This document shows, in pieces, positions 8,362-17,175 of a stretch of DNA of 64,000 nt. Every line of letters begins with the position of its first letter. Positions within the stretch are counted from its first letter, which is position 1. Below the pieces are notes generated by a model that was not told the origin of the DNA, searched no databases, and saw only the letters and a list, made by a program, of their open reading frames with translations. This stretch comes from Spirochaeta isovalerica (GTDB lineage Bacteria > Spirochaetota > Spirochaetia > DSM-2461). The stretch covers positions 62,001-126,000 of the forward strand of contig NZ_JACHGJ010000007.1 in the NCBI RefSeq assembly GCF_014207565.1, written 5' to 3'. Position numbers and translations under genes: made by a program.

Positions 8362-9338
8362 GCAAATTACTTGAAGTCAAGAATCTCTCCGTCGATTACA
8401 TTACCCTGAACGGGGCCGTCCGGGCCGTCGATGATGTGAGCTTTTCCATCGAGGAGGAGCAGAGCATGGGACTGGCCGGAGAATCGGGATGCGGGAAAAG
8501 CACAATCGCCTACTCGCTGATGAGGCTCCACCGACCGCCGGCTCTTATCGCCGACGGCTCCATCGAACTGGCCGGCCGGGATATCATAAAGATGAAGGAA
8601 GAGGAGCTCAGACAGTTCCGCTGGGAACAGATCAGCATGGTCTTCCAGTCGGCCATGAACTGCCTCAATCCCGTTGTCAAACTGGACAGGCAGTTTTATG
8701 AAATCTATAAGAATCACGGGATTACCCAGAATCGTCATGAAGCCCGCGCCAAAGCCGAGGAACTTATTGAAATTGTAGGGATACCCAGAGACAGGCTGGG
8801 AGATTACCCCCATCAGTTTTCAGGCGGTATGCGCCAGAGAGCTGTCATAGCCATGGCGCTGGCCCTTAAACCAAAACTCCTGATTATGGACGAACCGACC
8901 ACGGCATTGGATACGGTTGTGCAGAGAGAGATTCTCCAGAGAGTTTATGAGCTGAAGAAAGAACTGAAATTTTCAATCCTCTTCATCACTCACGATCTGA
9001 GCCTGATGATGGAGTTCTGCGACGATGTGTCCATCATGTATGCCGGCAAGATTGTCGAACAGGCTCCTTCACAGACCATTCTGAATCATCCGCAGCACCC
9101 CTATTCCTATGGATTGAAAAACTCTTTTCCCTCTCTCCACGGCGACATAGAATACATGGAAGGGATTCCCGGCTCACCACTTAATATGAGCAAAATCCCC
9201 CCTGGCTGCCGCTTTCAGGACCGCTGCTTCAGAGCGCAGGATATCTGTTTCAAAGAAGTTCCGCCGAGAAAGCACATGGGTAATGATTTCTACGATTGCC
9301 ATAACCCCATGGGAACATTGACAGGGAGTAAGAACTGA
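8358..9338 (+). CDS. ABC transporter ATP-binding protein, OppD/DppD type
   Basis: Cytoplasmic ATPase of 326 residues. Walker A GESGCGKST at 41-49, signature FSGGMRQR at 154-161, Walker B LLIMDEP at about 174-180 and the H-loop ITHD are all intact. The C-terminal oligopeptide-transporter extension with CRFQDRCFRAQDIC is present; in some family members these cysteines bind an Fe-S cluster. It overlaps both neighbouring genes by one to four bases and should pair with the ATPase at 9338. Confidence 0.9.
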   Translation: MSKLLEVKNLSVDYITLNGAVRAVDDVSFSIEEEQSMGLAGESGCGKSTIAYSLMRLHRPPALIADGSIELAGRDIIKMKEEELRQFRWEQISMVFQSAMNCLNPVVKLDRQFYEIYKNHGITQNRHEARAKAEELIEIVGIPRDRLGDYPHQFSGGMRQRAVIAMALALKPKLLIMDEPTTALDTVVQREILQRVYELKKELKFSILFITHDLSLMMEFCDDVSIMYAGKIVEQAPSQTILNHPQHPYSYGLKNSFPSLHGDIEYMEGIPGSPLNMSKIPPGCRFQDRCFRAQDICFKEVPPRKHMGNDFYDCHNPMGTLTGSKN

Positions 9339-10384
9339 TGGACAAAGAAACGGTATTCAGCGTACAGAACGTAACCATGGACTTTCAGATAAGCGGAAAG
9401 ACCTTTTTCTCAAAAAAGCGGACTCTCAGAGCTCTCAACGATGTATCCTTCGATCTCTATAAAGGGGAATCTCTGGCTGTAGTCGGGGAATCGGGCTGCG
9501 GAAAATCGACCCTCTGCCGGATCGCCATGCGCTTCTACAAACCGACCAGTGGTCAGATGATCTATCATGACGGAAGCGTCCATTCTTTCAAGGGCGAAGC
9601 CCTGAGAACCTACAGACAGAAAGTCCAGATGATCTTTCAGGATCCATTCTCCTCTCTCAACCCGCTTCACTCCATCTACTATCACCTGAAAAGACCTCTT
9701 CAGCTTTATCACAAACTGAAAGGGAAAGAGCTGAAAGAGAAAATGGATGAAGCTCTGGAAATGGTCGGACTTGTTCCCCCGGAAGAGCAGGGGCGGAAAA
9801 ACCCCCATCAGCTTTCGGGAGGACAGAAGCAGAGAGCTTTTCTGGCCAGAATCATGGCCATCGGCGCCGACATCATCTTCGCCGACGAACCGACGTCCAT
9901 GCTCGACGTATCCATCCGGCTCGGCGTGCTGAACCTCATGAACAAACTGAAGAGAGAAATGGGCAAATCATTCCTCTACATCACACACGACATCGCTACG
10001 GCCCGTTACTTTTCGGACCGCATAATCGTTCTTTACAGCGGACATATGGTGGAATGGGGAGATGTGGACGAAGTGGTCAAACACCCGGTTCACCCCTACA
10101 CGAAACTTCTTATTTCCGCAGCGCCCGATCCCGAAAGGGAAACGCTGGCCAAGCTGGAAGTGAGGGACGATGTGGAAAAGGAAGTGACCATGTGGACCCC
10201 CGAAAGCCGGGGCTGCCCCTTCCGGAACCGATGCCCAGTGGCGGAAAGCCGTTGCGCCGATGATTTCCCAGAAGCCGTGGAAGTCAAACCGAACCAGTTC
10301 GTCCGGTGCATCCACGCCAAAGAATGGAAAACGGAAAATAACGCCGCATCAGAAAAACCTGAGAGAAACCAGCCCGTAAGCTGA
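9338..10384 (+). CDS. ABC transporter ATP-binding protein, OppF/DppF type
   Basis: Second ATPase, 348 residues. Walker A GESGCGKST (50-58), signature LSGGQKQR (159-166) and Walker B IIFADEP (179-185) are intact. The C-terminal Cys-containing extension reads CPFRNRCPVAESRC. Start ATG overlaps the stop of the preceding gene by one base. With the upstream genes it completes a heteromeric Opp-type importer. Confidence 0.9.
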   Translation: MDKETVFSVQNVTMDFQISGKTFFSKKRTLRALNDVSFDLYKGESLAVVGESGCGKSTLCRIAMRFYKPTSGQMIYHDGSVHSFKGEALRTYRQKVQMIFQDPFSSLNPLHSIYYHLKRPLQLYHKLKGKELKEKMDEALEMVGLVPPEEQGRKNPHQLSGGQKQRAFLARIMAIGADIIFADEPTSMLDVSIRLGVLNLMNKLKREMGKSFLYITHDIATARYFSDRIIVLYSGHMVEWGDVDEVVKHPVHPYTKLLISAAPDPERETLAKLEVRDDVEKEVTMWTPESRGCPFRNRCPVAESRCADDFPEAVEVKPNQFVRCIHAKEWKTENNAASEKPERNQPVS

Positions 10385-10405
10385 TAATCTCCTTTAAATT
10401 AACCG

Positions 10406-10427
10406 GGAAGGGAGTTCTCTCCCTTCC
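10406..10427 (+). other. Stem-loop between transporter and GH3 gene
   Basis: GGAAGGGAG (10406-10414) pairs perfectly with CTCCCTTCC (10419-10427) over a TTCT loop. It lies in the 64-bp gap between the ATPase gene and the GH3 gene. No T-tract follows, so it more likely marks RNA processing or attenuation than full termination. Confidence 0.6.
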
Positions 10428-10448
10428 ATCTTAATCAAGGCTGAAAAT

Positions 10449-12779
10449 ATGACTCAAAATACTATCGAAAGAGACAATCTTCGAAAGAAAGCGGAAGAAC
10501 TGTGCTCACAGTTAACTCTCGAAGAGAAAATATCCATGACTGCGGGAAAAGATCCCTGGAGCACTGTTCCGGTGGATCGTCTGGGCATCCCGTGGATATG
10601 GCTGGCCGACGGCCCTCACGGCCTGAGGCGGGCCCCCGTGACAACGGAAATGGGTTACGGAGACCAGCTTCCCGCAACCTGTTTTCCCACAGCATCGGCT
10701 CTGGCCGCCAGCTGGGACAGGGACCTCCTCGAAGAGGTCGGACAGGCTCTGGGCCGGGAATGCCGGCAGCAGAACGTCGATGTTCTTCTGGGTCCCGGCG
10801 TAAACATCAAGCGGTCGCCTCTGGCGGGAAGAAACTTCGAATATTTCTCCGAAGATCCTCTTCTCTCAGGAGAGATGGGTGCGGCCTATATCAAAGGCGT
10901 ACAGAGCACCGGTGTCGGAGCCTGCCTCAAACATTTTGCCGCGAACAATATTGAAACGAGACGAATGCACATAAATGCGGCCGTTGATGACCGCACGCTC
11001 CGGGAGATATATCTCACACCATTTGAAATCGCTGTAAAAAAGGGTCATCCCTGGACGGTTATGGCCTGTTACAATCGCGTACAGGGAACCTACGGAACGG
11101 AGAACCGGAAGCTCCTGACGGAGATCCTTAAAGAGGAATGGAAATCCGACGCCCTGGTCATGTCTGACTGGGATGCCGTAATAGACAGAGTCAACGCGCT
11201 GAAAGCCGGACTCCATCTGCAAATGCCCGGAGGAAAGAAACCTTACAGCCTGAAAACAATCCGGAAAGCTCTGGAGGCAGGAGAACTGGAAGCTTCAGTC
11301 CTCGACAAACTTGTATCTGAACTCATTTACTTAATACTGAAATCCCGAACGGCAAAGGACCCCGCTGAAACATTCAGCCGGGAGCAGCACCATGCCCTGG
11401 CCCGCCGGATCGGATCGCACTGTATTACTCTTCTGAAAAATGAGAAAAGTCTTCTTCCCCTCGCACCCGATGCATTCGAGCGGACTAAAGGCAGAAAAAT
11501 GAAAATTACTCTTCTGGGCGAGTTTGCCGAAACCCCTCGGTATCAGGGAAACGGAAGCTCGGAAGTCAAACCGACAAGAATTGACACAGTCAAAGATATA
11601 CTGGAAAGCGAATACGGCGACGCTATGGAACTGACATACGTCAGAGGCTATAGCCTCGATGAAAAAACCCCCATATCGGAAGCGGAATTTCAACAGGCAT
11701 TAGTAGCCGCCCGAAGCAGCGACAGGACTTTGATTCTTGCCGGCTTGCCTCTCAGTTATGAATCGGAAGGTGTGGACAGAACCCATATAGATCTGCCCCC
11801 TTCCCACAACCGTCTGATAAAGGCTGTATCTGATGTACAGACCAACACAATCGTGGTCCTGAGTAACGGAAGCGCTGTCGCCATGCCCTGGATTGATCTG
11901 GTTCCGGCTGTTCTCGAGAGCTGGGTACTTGGTCAGGCCGGAGCGGGAGCTATAGCCGATGTGCTCTTCGGCAAAGTCAACCCGTCGGGAAAGCTGGCCG
12001 AGACATTCCCCGTCAGACTGGAGGATACTCCCTCCTTCCTGAACTTTCCCGGGGAAGAGGGCGAAAGCTTTTACGGCGAAAGGATGTTCGTCGGCTATCG
12101 GTGGTATGACAAGAGAGCGATCAAACCGCTCTTCCCCTTCGGACACGGATTGTCCTATACGGAGTTTTCCTATTCAAACCTCAAGCTTTCATCGGATCTG
12201 ATCGAAGGGGACAATATGCTGGAAATCAGTCTCGAACTGGAAAATTCCGGTTCTGTTGCTGGCGATGAAGTTGTTCAGCTTTATATCCATGATAGAGAAT
12301 CATCTCTCATCCGCCCGGAAGCGGAACTGAAAGGATTTGCCAAGTGTTCGCTGGCTCCGGGAGAAAAAAAGACTATGACCTTTACCATAACCCGGAGGGA
12401 TCTCTCCTTTTTCGATTCCCTGAAACAGAAATGGGTAGCGGAAAGCGGAGATTTCGAAGTCCGGATCGGTTCCTCTTCAAAAGATATCCGGCTTATGGCA
12501 GGTTTTACCTATGACAGTCGTGAAAGAATCCCCTACGTTCATGATGAGTTTGCCTTTATTTCAACGCTCTGGAAAAACGGGACAACCCGAGCCGAATTAT
12601 GCTCGATGATCCCCCGGTGGATTTCCCGGTTTACGGCAGAGGGAGCGAGCCCGATTGATGCCGAAATAGACCCCTTCCTGCTTGAACAGCCTCTTATAAA
12701 ACTGCCCCATTTTACAGAGGGGGAGATAACAGAAGAAGGCGTTTTATCTCTGGTTGAGAGATGCCGGACATTAGAATAA
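10449..12779 (+). CDS. GH3 family beta-glucosidase, cytoplasmic
   Basis: 776-residue GH3 enzyme without signal peptide. Barrel domain with GRNFEYFSEDP (128-138), KH at 161-162 and nucleophile Asp240 in LVMSDWD. The sandwich domain contains GNGSSEVKP, and an Fn3-like domain follows (about 585-655). About 90 extra C-terminal residues are not in the shorter GH3 paralogue at 1083-3113. It follows the oligosaccharide transporter, so it probably cleaves the imported substrate. Specificity cannot be fixed from sequence. The two GH3 proteins differ throughout, so they are not a recent duplication. Confidence 0.9.
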   Translation: MTQNTIERDNLRKKAEELCSQLTLEEKISMTAGKDPWSTVPVDRLGIPWIWLADGPHGLRRAPVTTEMGYGDQLPATCFPTASALAASWDRDLLEEVGQALGRECRQQNVDVLLGPGVNIKRSPLAGRNFEYFSEDPLLSGEMGAAYIKGVQSTGVGACLKHFAANNIETRRMHINAAVDDRTLREIYLTPFEIAVKKGHPWTVMACYNRVQGTYGTENRKLLTEILKEEWKSDALVMSDWDAVIDRVNALKAGLHLQMPGGKKPYSLKTIRKALEAGELEASVLDKLVSELIYLILKSRTAKDPAETFSREQHHALARRIGSHCITLLKNEKSLLPLAPDAFERTKGRKMKITLLGEFAETPRYQGNGSSEVKPTRIDTVKDILESEYGDAMELTYVRGYSLDEKTPISEAEFQQALVAARSSDRTLILAGLPLSYESEGVDRTHIDLPPSHNRLIKAVSDVQTNTIVVLSNGSAVAMPWIDLVPAVLESWVLGQAGAGAIADVLFGKVNPSGKLAETFPVRLEDTPSFLNFPGEEGESFYGERMFVGYRWYDKRAIKPLFPFGHGLSYTEFSYSNLKLSSDLIEGDNMLEISLELENSGSVAGDEVVQLYIHDRESSLIRPEAELKGFAKCSLAPGEKKTMTFTITRRDLSFFDSLKQKWVAESGDFEVRIGSSSKDIRLMAGFTYDSRERIPYVHDEFAFISTLWKNGTTRAELCSMIPRWISRFTAEGASPIDAEIDPFLLEQPLIKLPHFTEGEITEEGVLSLVERCRTLE

Positions 12780-12817
12780 TAAAATTGGGATATATTGAAA
12801 AGCTTCCCTTTTTTCCG

Positions 12818-12850
12818 GGCTGAATCCGTTCGAGGCGGATTCAGCCTTTT
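12818..12850 (+). terminator. Intrinsic terminator after the transporter/GH3 operon
   Basis: GGCTGAATCCG (12818-12828) pairs perfectly with CGGATTCAGCC (12836-12846) over a seven-base loop and is followed by TTTTCT. It closes the plus-strand operon; the minus-strand GH31 gene ends just beyond it. Confidence 0.85.
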
Positions 12851-12867
12851 CTACAGGCAACTGCTGG

Positions 12868-15189
12868 CTATAACTGAACAGGTTCCGACTTCCAGCATTT
12901 CTGGGCCGAGGCGGCAAACATCCATTCGTGCTTTTTCATTTCAAGAACCTTAACGCCTCCTTCATTGGTCAACAGAACCCGCGAGAAGGGACTGTAAAGA
13001 ACAAATTCCATCCGACAGGCTTTGTATCCGCTTTCCTGGGGAATGAGCTCAAGTTCGAGAGTATCATCACTGGCTTCGCCTTTTACCGTGAAACGGCTCT
13101 GTTCGCCCTCCCTGTATCCGTATCCATCCCCCCTGTCATAGGTGTAGTCGTATTCAATATGGCCGGACTGGCGGTCCGCAAAGATATGGAATTCAACCAC
13201 CGAAAGATCGGAATTGTTGTCGGTTCTCTCTCCGGGCTGCATGGGAAGGACAGCGCCGTCGCGAATATAAAGAGGCGTCTTCTCATCGGAGCTGTCGCTG
13301 AATGAGAGGATTTCCCCTCCCTCTCTCCATGAACCGCTCTGGACATCGAACCACCGTCCCGAAGGCAGATAGAGGTCTCTCCCCTTCTCTCCCTCTTTTA
13401 CGACGGGTGCCTGCATGATCGACGGACCGATATAGAATTGATCGCCGATATAGAGAAGGCTTTCCATTTCCTCGTTCCCGGCGTGATAGTAGAGAGGCCG
13501 GAGCAGAGGCTGACCGGAAGTTTCCTGGTCGATAAAGAGATTGTACAGATAGGGAAGAAGCTTGTAGCGCTGACGGATATAATAACGGACGATATCCAGA
13601 ACCTTGTCATCAAAAGCCCAGGGCTCCTGATTCCGGGTGTCTTTCAGGCTGTGATTTCTCAGAATGGGAGACAGAAAGGCTGCTTTGTGCCAGCTTATCA
13701 TAAGTTCTTCCGTAGCATCGCCGCCGAATCCCGGAACATCGGAACCGATAAAGGGTATCGATGAAATGGAAAGGTTCAAAGCCGTCTCGATATTCTGCTG
13801 CAGATTGTGATAGTTGGAGTAATTATCGCCGGTCCAGATAGCGGACCAACGGCTTGTACCGGTAAATCCGCTCCGGCTCATAATGAAAGGGCGGGATTCG
13901 GGGTTGGTTTTTCTCAATCCCCGGTAGGTTGCGTCCTGCATTCCCAGGGCATACTGATTGTGAAACCAGTCGTGGTCCCGCTCTCCGCGGCGGAATTTCA
14001 TTTCGCTGATTTCTGAACTGCCCGTCGAGGGATCATTCATATCGATCCAGACCCCTTTGATTCCCTCAGAAGCGAAACGGGCGACCTGTTCTGCCCACCA
14101 CTGGCGCCCCTCTTCCATGGAAAAATCGGGAAACATGGTTTCGCCGGGCCATACAAATCCTGTGTATTCCAGACCTTCGCTGTTGAGACAGAAAATATTT
14201 TTTTCCTTCCCGTCGAGATAAACGGGATATTGAGGATCGCGCTTCACTCCCGGATCGAGGATGGGAACGACCTGCCGTCCCGATTCATTCAGTCGGGCGA
14301 TGTCCTTTCTTACATTGGAAAAATGCTCTTCATTCCAGGTGAAAACACGGTACCCCGTCATATAATCGATATCGAGCCAGAGTCCGTCACAGGGAATCTG
14401 GTGTTCCGTAAACTTCCCGTCCAGTTCTTTCAGATCTTCGTAGGATTTATATCCCCACCGGCACTGATGATATCCCAGGCTCCAGAGGGGCGGTCTTTCA
14501 GTTGTACCGCAAAGCCGTTGCAGCTTTCCCGTCACATCGCCGGGATTCTTTCCGGCGATAAAGTAGATATGCGGTTTGCCGTCGGTCGATCCGATATAGA
14601 AATCCTTTGTCGTATCGGACTGGTTCTGTTTGGCTATCATCTCCTCGGCGCCGGTCGCCATAAAGACGGGATAGGGATTATCCACAAGGATTCCAAACCA
14701 ATTGTCGCCATTTTTGACAAGGAGATAGGGGACGGAGAGATACATGGGGTCGGTGAAATTATAAATCACCTCGGAAACAGGGAAATCGCTCCAGACATCG
14801 GTATTCCAGAATTTGGTCTTAATGCCGCTCTTCTCGAACCCATTGCTTTTTTCGCCCATTCCGTAAAAATGGAGATCATCGGAATAATCAAAGGCGAAAA
14901 GCCACTTCTTGCCGCAGACACCGAAACCTTCCTGCGGTTTTGACCTCAGAAGGGTCTGACCGTCGTAGGAAAATTCGATTTCCCCGTTTTTTTCCACCAG
15001 AGTCGTACGGTTATCCCCGGCCCCGAGAGAGTCTTCAAAAAAAGGGGCGTAAGAGCCTGTTTCGCTCCATCTTGATTCCTCTACGGAAAGGCTGAAAACG
15101 CCTTCCCCGACTTCTCCTATGTGAAAAAAACCGCCCTCCAAACCGGGAAAGCGGAAATTCATGGGATTATCTATTTTATGAAAATACAC
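12868..15189 (-). CDS. GH31 family alpha-glucosidase
   Basis: 773-residue glycoside hydrolase releasing alpha-linked glucose (or xylose) from non-reducing ends, cytoplasmic by lack of a signal peptide. N-terminal beta domain (1-230), barrel with WLDIDYM (271-277), nucleophile Asp383 in WIDMNDPS, RPFIMSRSGFTG (433-444) and acid/base Asp454 in WTGDNYS; C-terminal beta domains follow. The common WxDMNEP motif has Asp instead of Glu here. The DMN type fits alpha-glucosidases better than YicI-type alpha-xylosidases. Start is GTG at 15189 with AAAGG eight bases upstream. A PspB-like gene precedes it by 11 bp. Confidence 0.88.
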   Translation of the reverse strand: MYFHKIDNPMNFRFPGLEGGFFHIGEVGEGVFSLSVEESRWSETGSYAPFFEDSLGAGDNRTTLVEKNGEIEFSYDGQTLLRSKPQEGFGVCGKKWLFAFDYSDDLHFYGMGEKSNGFEKSGIKTKFWNTDVWSDFPVSEVIYNFTDPMYLSVPYLLVKNGDNWFGILVDNPYPVFMATGAEEMIAKQNQSDTTKDFYIGSTDGKPHIYFIAGKNPGDVTGKLQRLCGTTERPPLWSLGYHQCRWGYKSYEDLKELDGKFTEHQIPCDGLWLDIDYMTGYRVFTWNEEHFSNVRKDIARLNESGRQVVPILDPGVKRDPQYPVYLDGKEKNIFCLNSEGLEYTGFVWPGETMFPDFSMEEGRQWWAEQVARFASEGIKGVWIDMNDPSTGSSEISEMKFRRGERDHDWFHNQYALGMQDATYRGLRKTNPESRPFIMSRSGFTGTSRWSAIWTGDNYSNYHNLQQNIETALNLSISSIPFIGSDVPGFGGDATEELMISWHKAAFLSPILRNHSLKDTRNQEPWAFDDKVLDIVRYYIRQRYKLLPYLYNLFIDQETSGQPLLRPLYYHAGNEEMESLLYIGDQFYIGPSIMQAPVVKEGEKGRDLYLPSGRWFDVQSGSWREGGEILSFSDSSDEKTPLYIRDGAVLPMQPGERTDNNSDLSVVEFHIFADRQSGHIEYDYTYDRGDGYGYREGEQSRFTVKGEASDDTLELELIPQESGYKACRMEFVLYSPFSRVLLTNEGGVKVLEMKKHEWMFAASAQKCWKSEPVQL

Positions 15190-15200
15190 ATCAATATCCT

Positions 15201-15416
15201 TTATAGGTTATTGTAGCGATCAGCCTTTTCCTTCTCAAAAAGGATAGTCTCTACATTGGCCATTCTTTCTTCAAGACGGCTCATGCGTTCCGCCATTTCA
15301 TCGCGAAGCTTATCCGCCTCTTTATTATTGTTTTTTAATCTTGCTCTGTACATTTCGCTGATTGCCCCGATCAGGACGACCAGGACTATCATCGCCCATA
15401 AACTCATATTCCACAT
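15201..15416 (-). CDS. PspB-like small membrane protein
   Basis: 71 residues: a transmembrane helix at about 5-22 (WAMIVLVVLIGAIS), then a charged amphipathic coiled coil ending RLEERMANVETILFEKEKAD. Size, order and the C-terminal ERxxxLExIL-type heptads resemble phage-shock protein PspB, which helps sense inner-membrane stress with PspC. No pspA or pspC is nearby, so this is a family resemblance, not a functional claim. The start at 15416 is chosen because AAAGGAG lies eight bases ahead; the upstream ATG at 15434 precedes this site. It lies 11 bp before the GH31 gene and is probably co-transcribed. Confidence 0.65.
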   Translation of the reverse strand: MWNMSLWAMIVLVVLIGAISEMYRARLKNNNKEADKLRDEMAERMSRLEERMANVETILFEKEKADRYNNL

Positions 15417-15495
15417 AATCTGTTCTCCTTTCATTCAAACCGTGAACATTAATGAAAAGGATTTTCCCCTGATCACAGATCCCGGTCTCATCGGT

Positions 15496-15642
15496 TTACA
15501 ATGAAGATGCACTAAGAACGGTATTCAAATTTTCAATGCCCTTATTTTCATCGGATCCGGACCGAAAAGAAACGGAGCTCAGCAAAGCTGAATCAATGCC
15601 GTTTGCAATATCGGACATCCGGGTCAGGCTGAGACCGGGCAT
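15496..15642 (-). CDS. Possible 48-residue protein, unrecognised
   Basis: A short frame beginning MPGLSLTRMSDIANG and ending LSASSL lies in the gap between the gcv operon terminator and the PspB-like gene. A GGAGG sits at 15672-15676 but about 30 bases upstream, too far for the ATG; no ATG, GTG or TTG lies at a normal distance. It could be a start from a rare codon, a leader, or chance. No family recognised. Confidence 0.2.
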   Translation of the reverse strand: MPGLSLTRMSDIANGIDSALLSSVSFRSGSDENKGIENLNTVLSASSL

Positions 15643-15690
15643 TTTCAGAAAACAGAAGACGGTTCTTATGACCTCCTATCTATAATATAG

Positions 15691-15727
15691 AAAAAAAAAG
15701 AGGCAGAATTCATTAAAATTCCACCTC
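15691..15727 (-). terminator. Intrinsic terminator of the glycine cleavage operon
   Basis: On the minus strand an 11-bp stem with two mismatched positions (15717-15727 with 15700-15710; GAGG and GAATT paired) is followed by nine T residues. It lies 30 bp after the gcvPB stop. Confidence 0.85.
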
Positions 15728-15756
15728 TCCATATTAACATTTGTTTACAATCGCTG

Positions 15757-17175
15757 TCAGTACCGTAATACAGGTTTTTTCACAGCGCCTGCTTCATCGA
15801 GACGTTTAACCGAAGTTGACGCCGGAGCATTGTGCAGGAGCTCCGGAGCATTGACCGCTTCGTCGGCAATTTTATTCAAGGCATCGGCAAAAGCTTCGAT
15901 CGTTTCGCGGCTTTCCGTTTCCGTCGGTTCGATCATCATGGCTTCCGGCACGATGAGAGGGAAGTAGATCGTCGGCGGATGGAATCCGTAGTCGATTAGG
16001 CGCTTGGCCACATCGAGAGTGTGAATGCCAGGTGCGATATCGCCACGGCAGACGAACTCATGCATACAGTTTCTGTCGTAAGCTGCCGGGAAATTATCCG
16101 CGACAAGCGCTTTCAGATAGTTGGCATTGAGAACGGCATTTTCCGTCACTTCCCGCAGACCGGCGGCGCCGAGCATGGAGATATAGGTGAAACCGCGAAC
16201 CAGAATACCGAAGTTACCATAGAAAAGCTTCATCCGCCCGATTGTCTTCGGGGGCTGCTTCAGTTCGTAACCGTCTCCTTTCTTATAGGCGATAGGTCCG
16301 GGAAGGTAGTCCTTAAGGGCCGCTCCCGCGCTGACGGGTCCGGCTCCCGGACCTCCTCCCCCATGGGGACCGGTAAATGTCTTATGGACGTTGTAATGCA
16401 TAACATCAAAGCCCAGCTCTCCCGGTTTCACGATGCCCATAACGGCGTTGAAATTGGCGCCGTCTCCGTAAACCATACCGCCCGCTTTGTGTACCGCATC
16501 GATTACTTCGACGATGTTCTCTTCGAAAAGACCGAGCGTATTGGGGTTGGTGATCATGATTCCGGCGAGGGTCTCATCGCATTCCGCCCTGAGAGCTTCC
16601 AGATCGATATTCCCCTTCTTGTCCGAGGGGATCTCTTTGGACTGAAATCCCGCCATCGTCGCCGTCGCCGGATTGGTTCCGTGAGCCGAGTCGGGAACGA
16701 GAATTTTCCGTCTTACTTCCAGTTCTCCCCTCTCCTCGTGATACTTTCTGATCATGAGGATACCGGTCAGCTCTCCCTGAGCACCGGCAGCGGGCTGAAG
16801 ACTGGTCGCTTCGAAACCGGAGATAGCCGTTAACTGCTCCTGCATACGATAGAGAAGCTCTATAGCCCCCTGGGAAAGATCATCCCCCTGATAGGGATGG
16901 GCGTTCCGGAATCCCGGAAGCGCCGCGGTTACTTCATTCACTTTGGGGTTGTACTTCATGGTACAGGATCCCAGAGGATAGAAGTGGGTATCGATACTGA
17001 AATTGCGTCTGGACAGATTGGTATAGTGTCTCACAAGATCCATTTCCGCCACTTCGGGAAGATTCGGCTCTTCCTGTCTTCTCAGTTCAGATGGGATCGG
17101 CGTTTCGGGAACATCCAGTCCCGGCAGATAGACAGCGCTCCGTCCCTCTCCGCTGATTTTCCAGAGATTACTCAT
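15757..17175 (-). CDS. gcvPB: Glycine dehydrogenase (decarboxylating) subunit 2, P-protein beta
   Basis: C-terminal half of the split P-protein, 472 residues. With GcvPA it decarboxylates glycine and passes aminomethyl to lipoyl-GcvH. The pyridoxal-phosphate lysine is Lys265 in NVHKTFTGPHGGGGPG; DSAHGTNPA and YGDGANFNA also match the family. Start is the ATG at 17175, behind GGAGG and overlapping the gcvPA stop by one base. A longer frame upstream is just gcvPA in another phase. Last gene of the operon. Confidence 0.95.
   Translation of the reverse strand: MSNLWKISGEGRSAVYLPGLDVPETPIPSELRRQEEPNLPEVAEMDLVRHYTNLSRRNFSIDTHFYPLGSCTMKYNPKVNEVTAALPGFRNAHPYQGDDLSQGAIELLYRMQEQLTAISGFEATSLQPAAGAQGELTGILMIRKYHEERGELEVRRKILVPDSAHGTNPATATMAGFQSKEIPSDKKGNIDLEALRAECDETLAGIMITNPNTLGLFEENIVEVIDAVHKAGGMVYGDGANFNAVMGIVKPGELGFDVMHYNVHKTFTGPHGGGGPGAGPVSAGAALKDYLPGPIAYKKGDGYELKQPPKTIGRMKLFYGNFGILVRGFTYISMLGAAGLREVTENAVLNANYLKALVADNFPAAYDRNCMHEFVCRGDIAPGIHTLDVAKRLIDYGFHPPTIYFPLIVPEAMMIEPTETESRETIEAFADALNKIADEAVNAPELLHNAPASTSVKRLDEAGAVKKPVLRY

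Noticed and set aside
15757-15790. Possible frameshift between gcvPA and gcvPB
   Set aside because: Split P-protein subunits are normal; each has its own start and stop with a one-base overlap.
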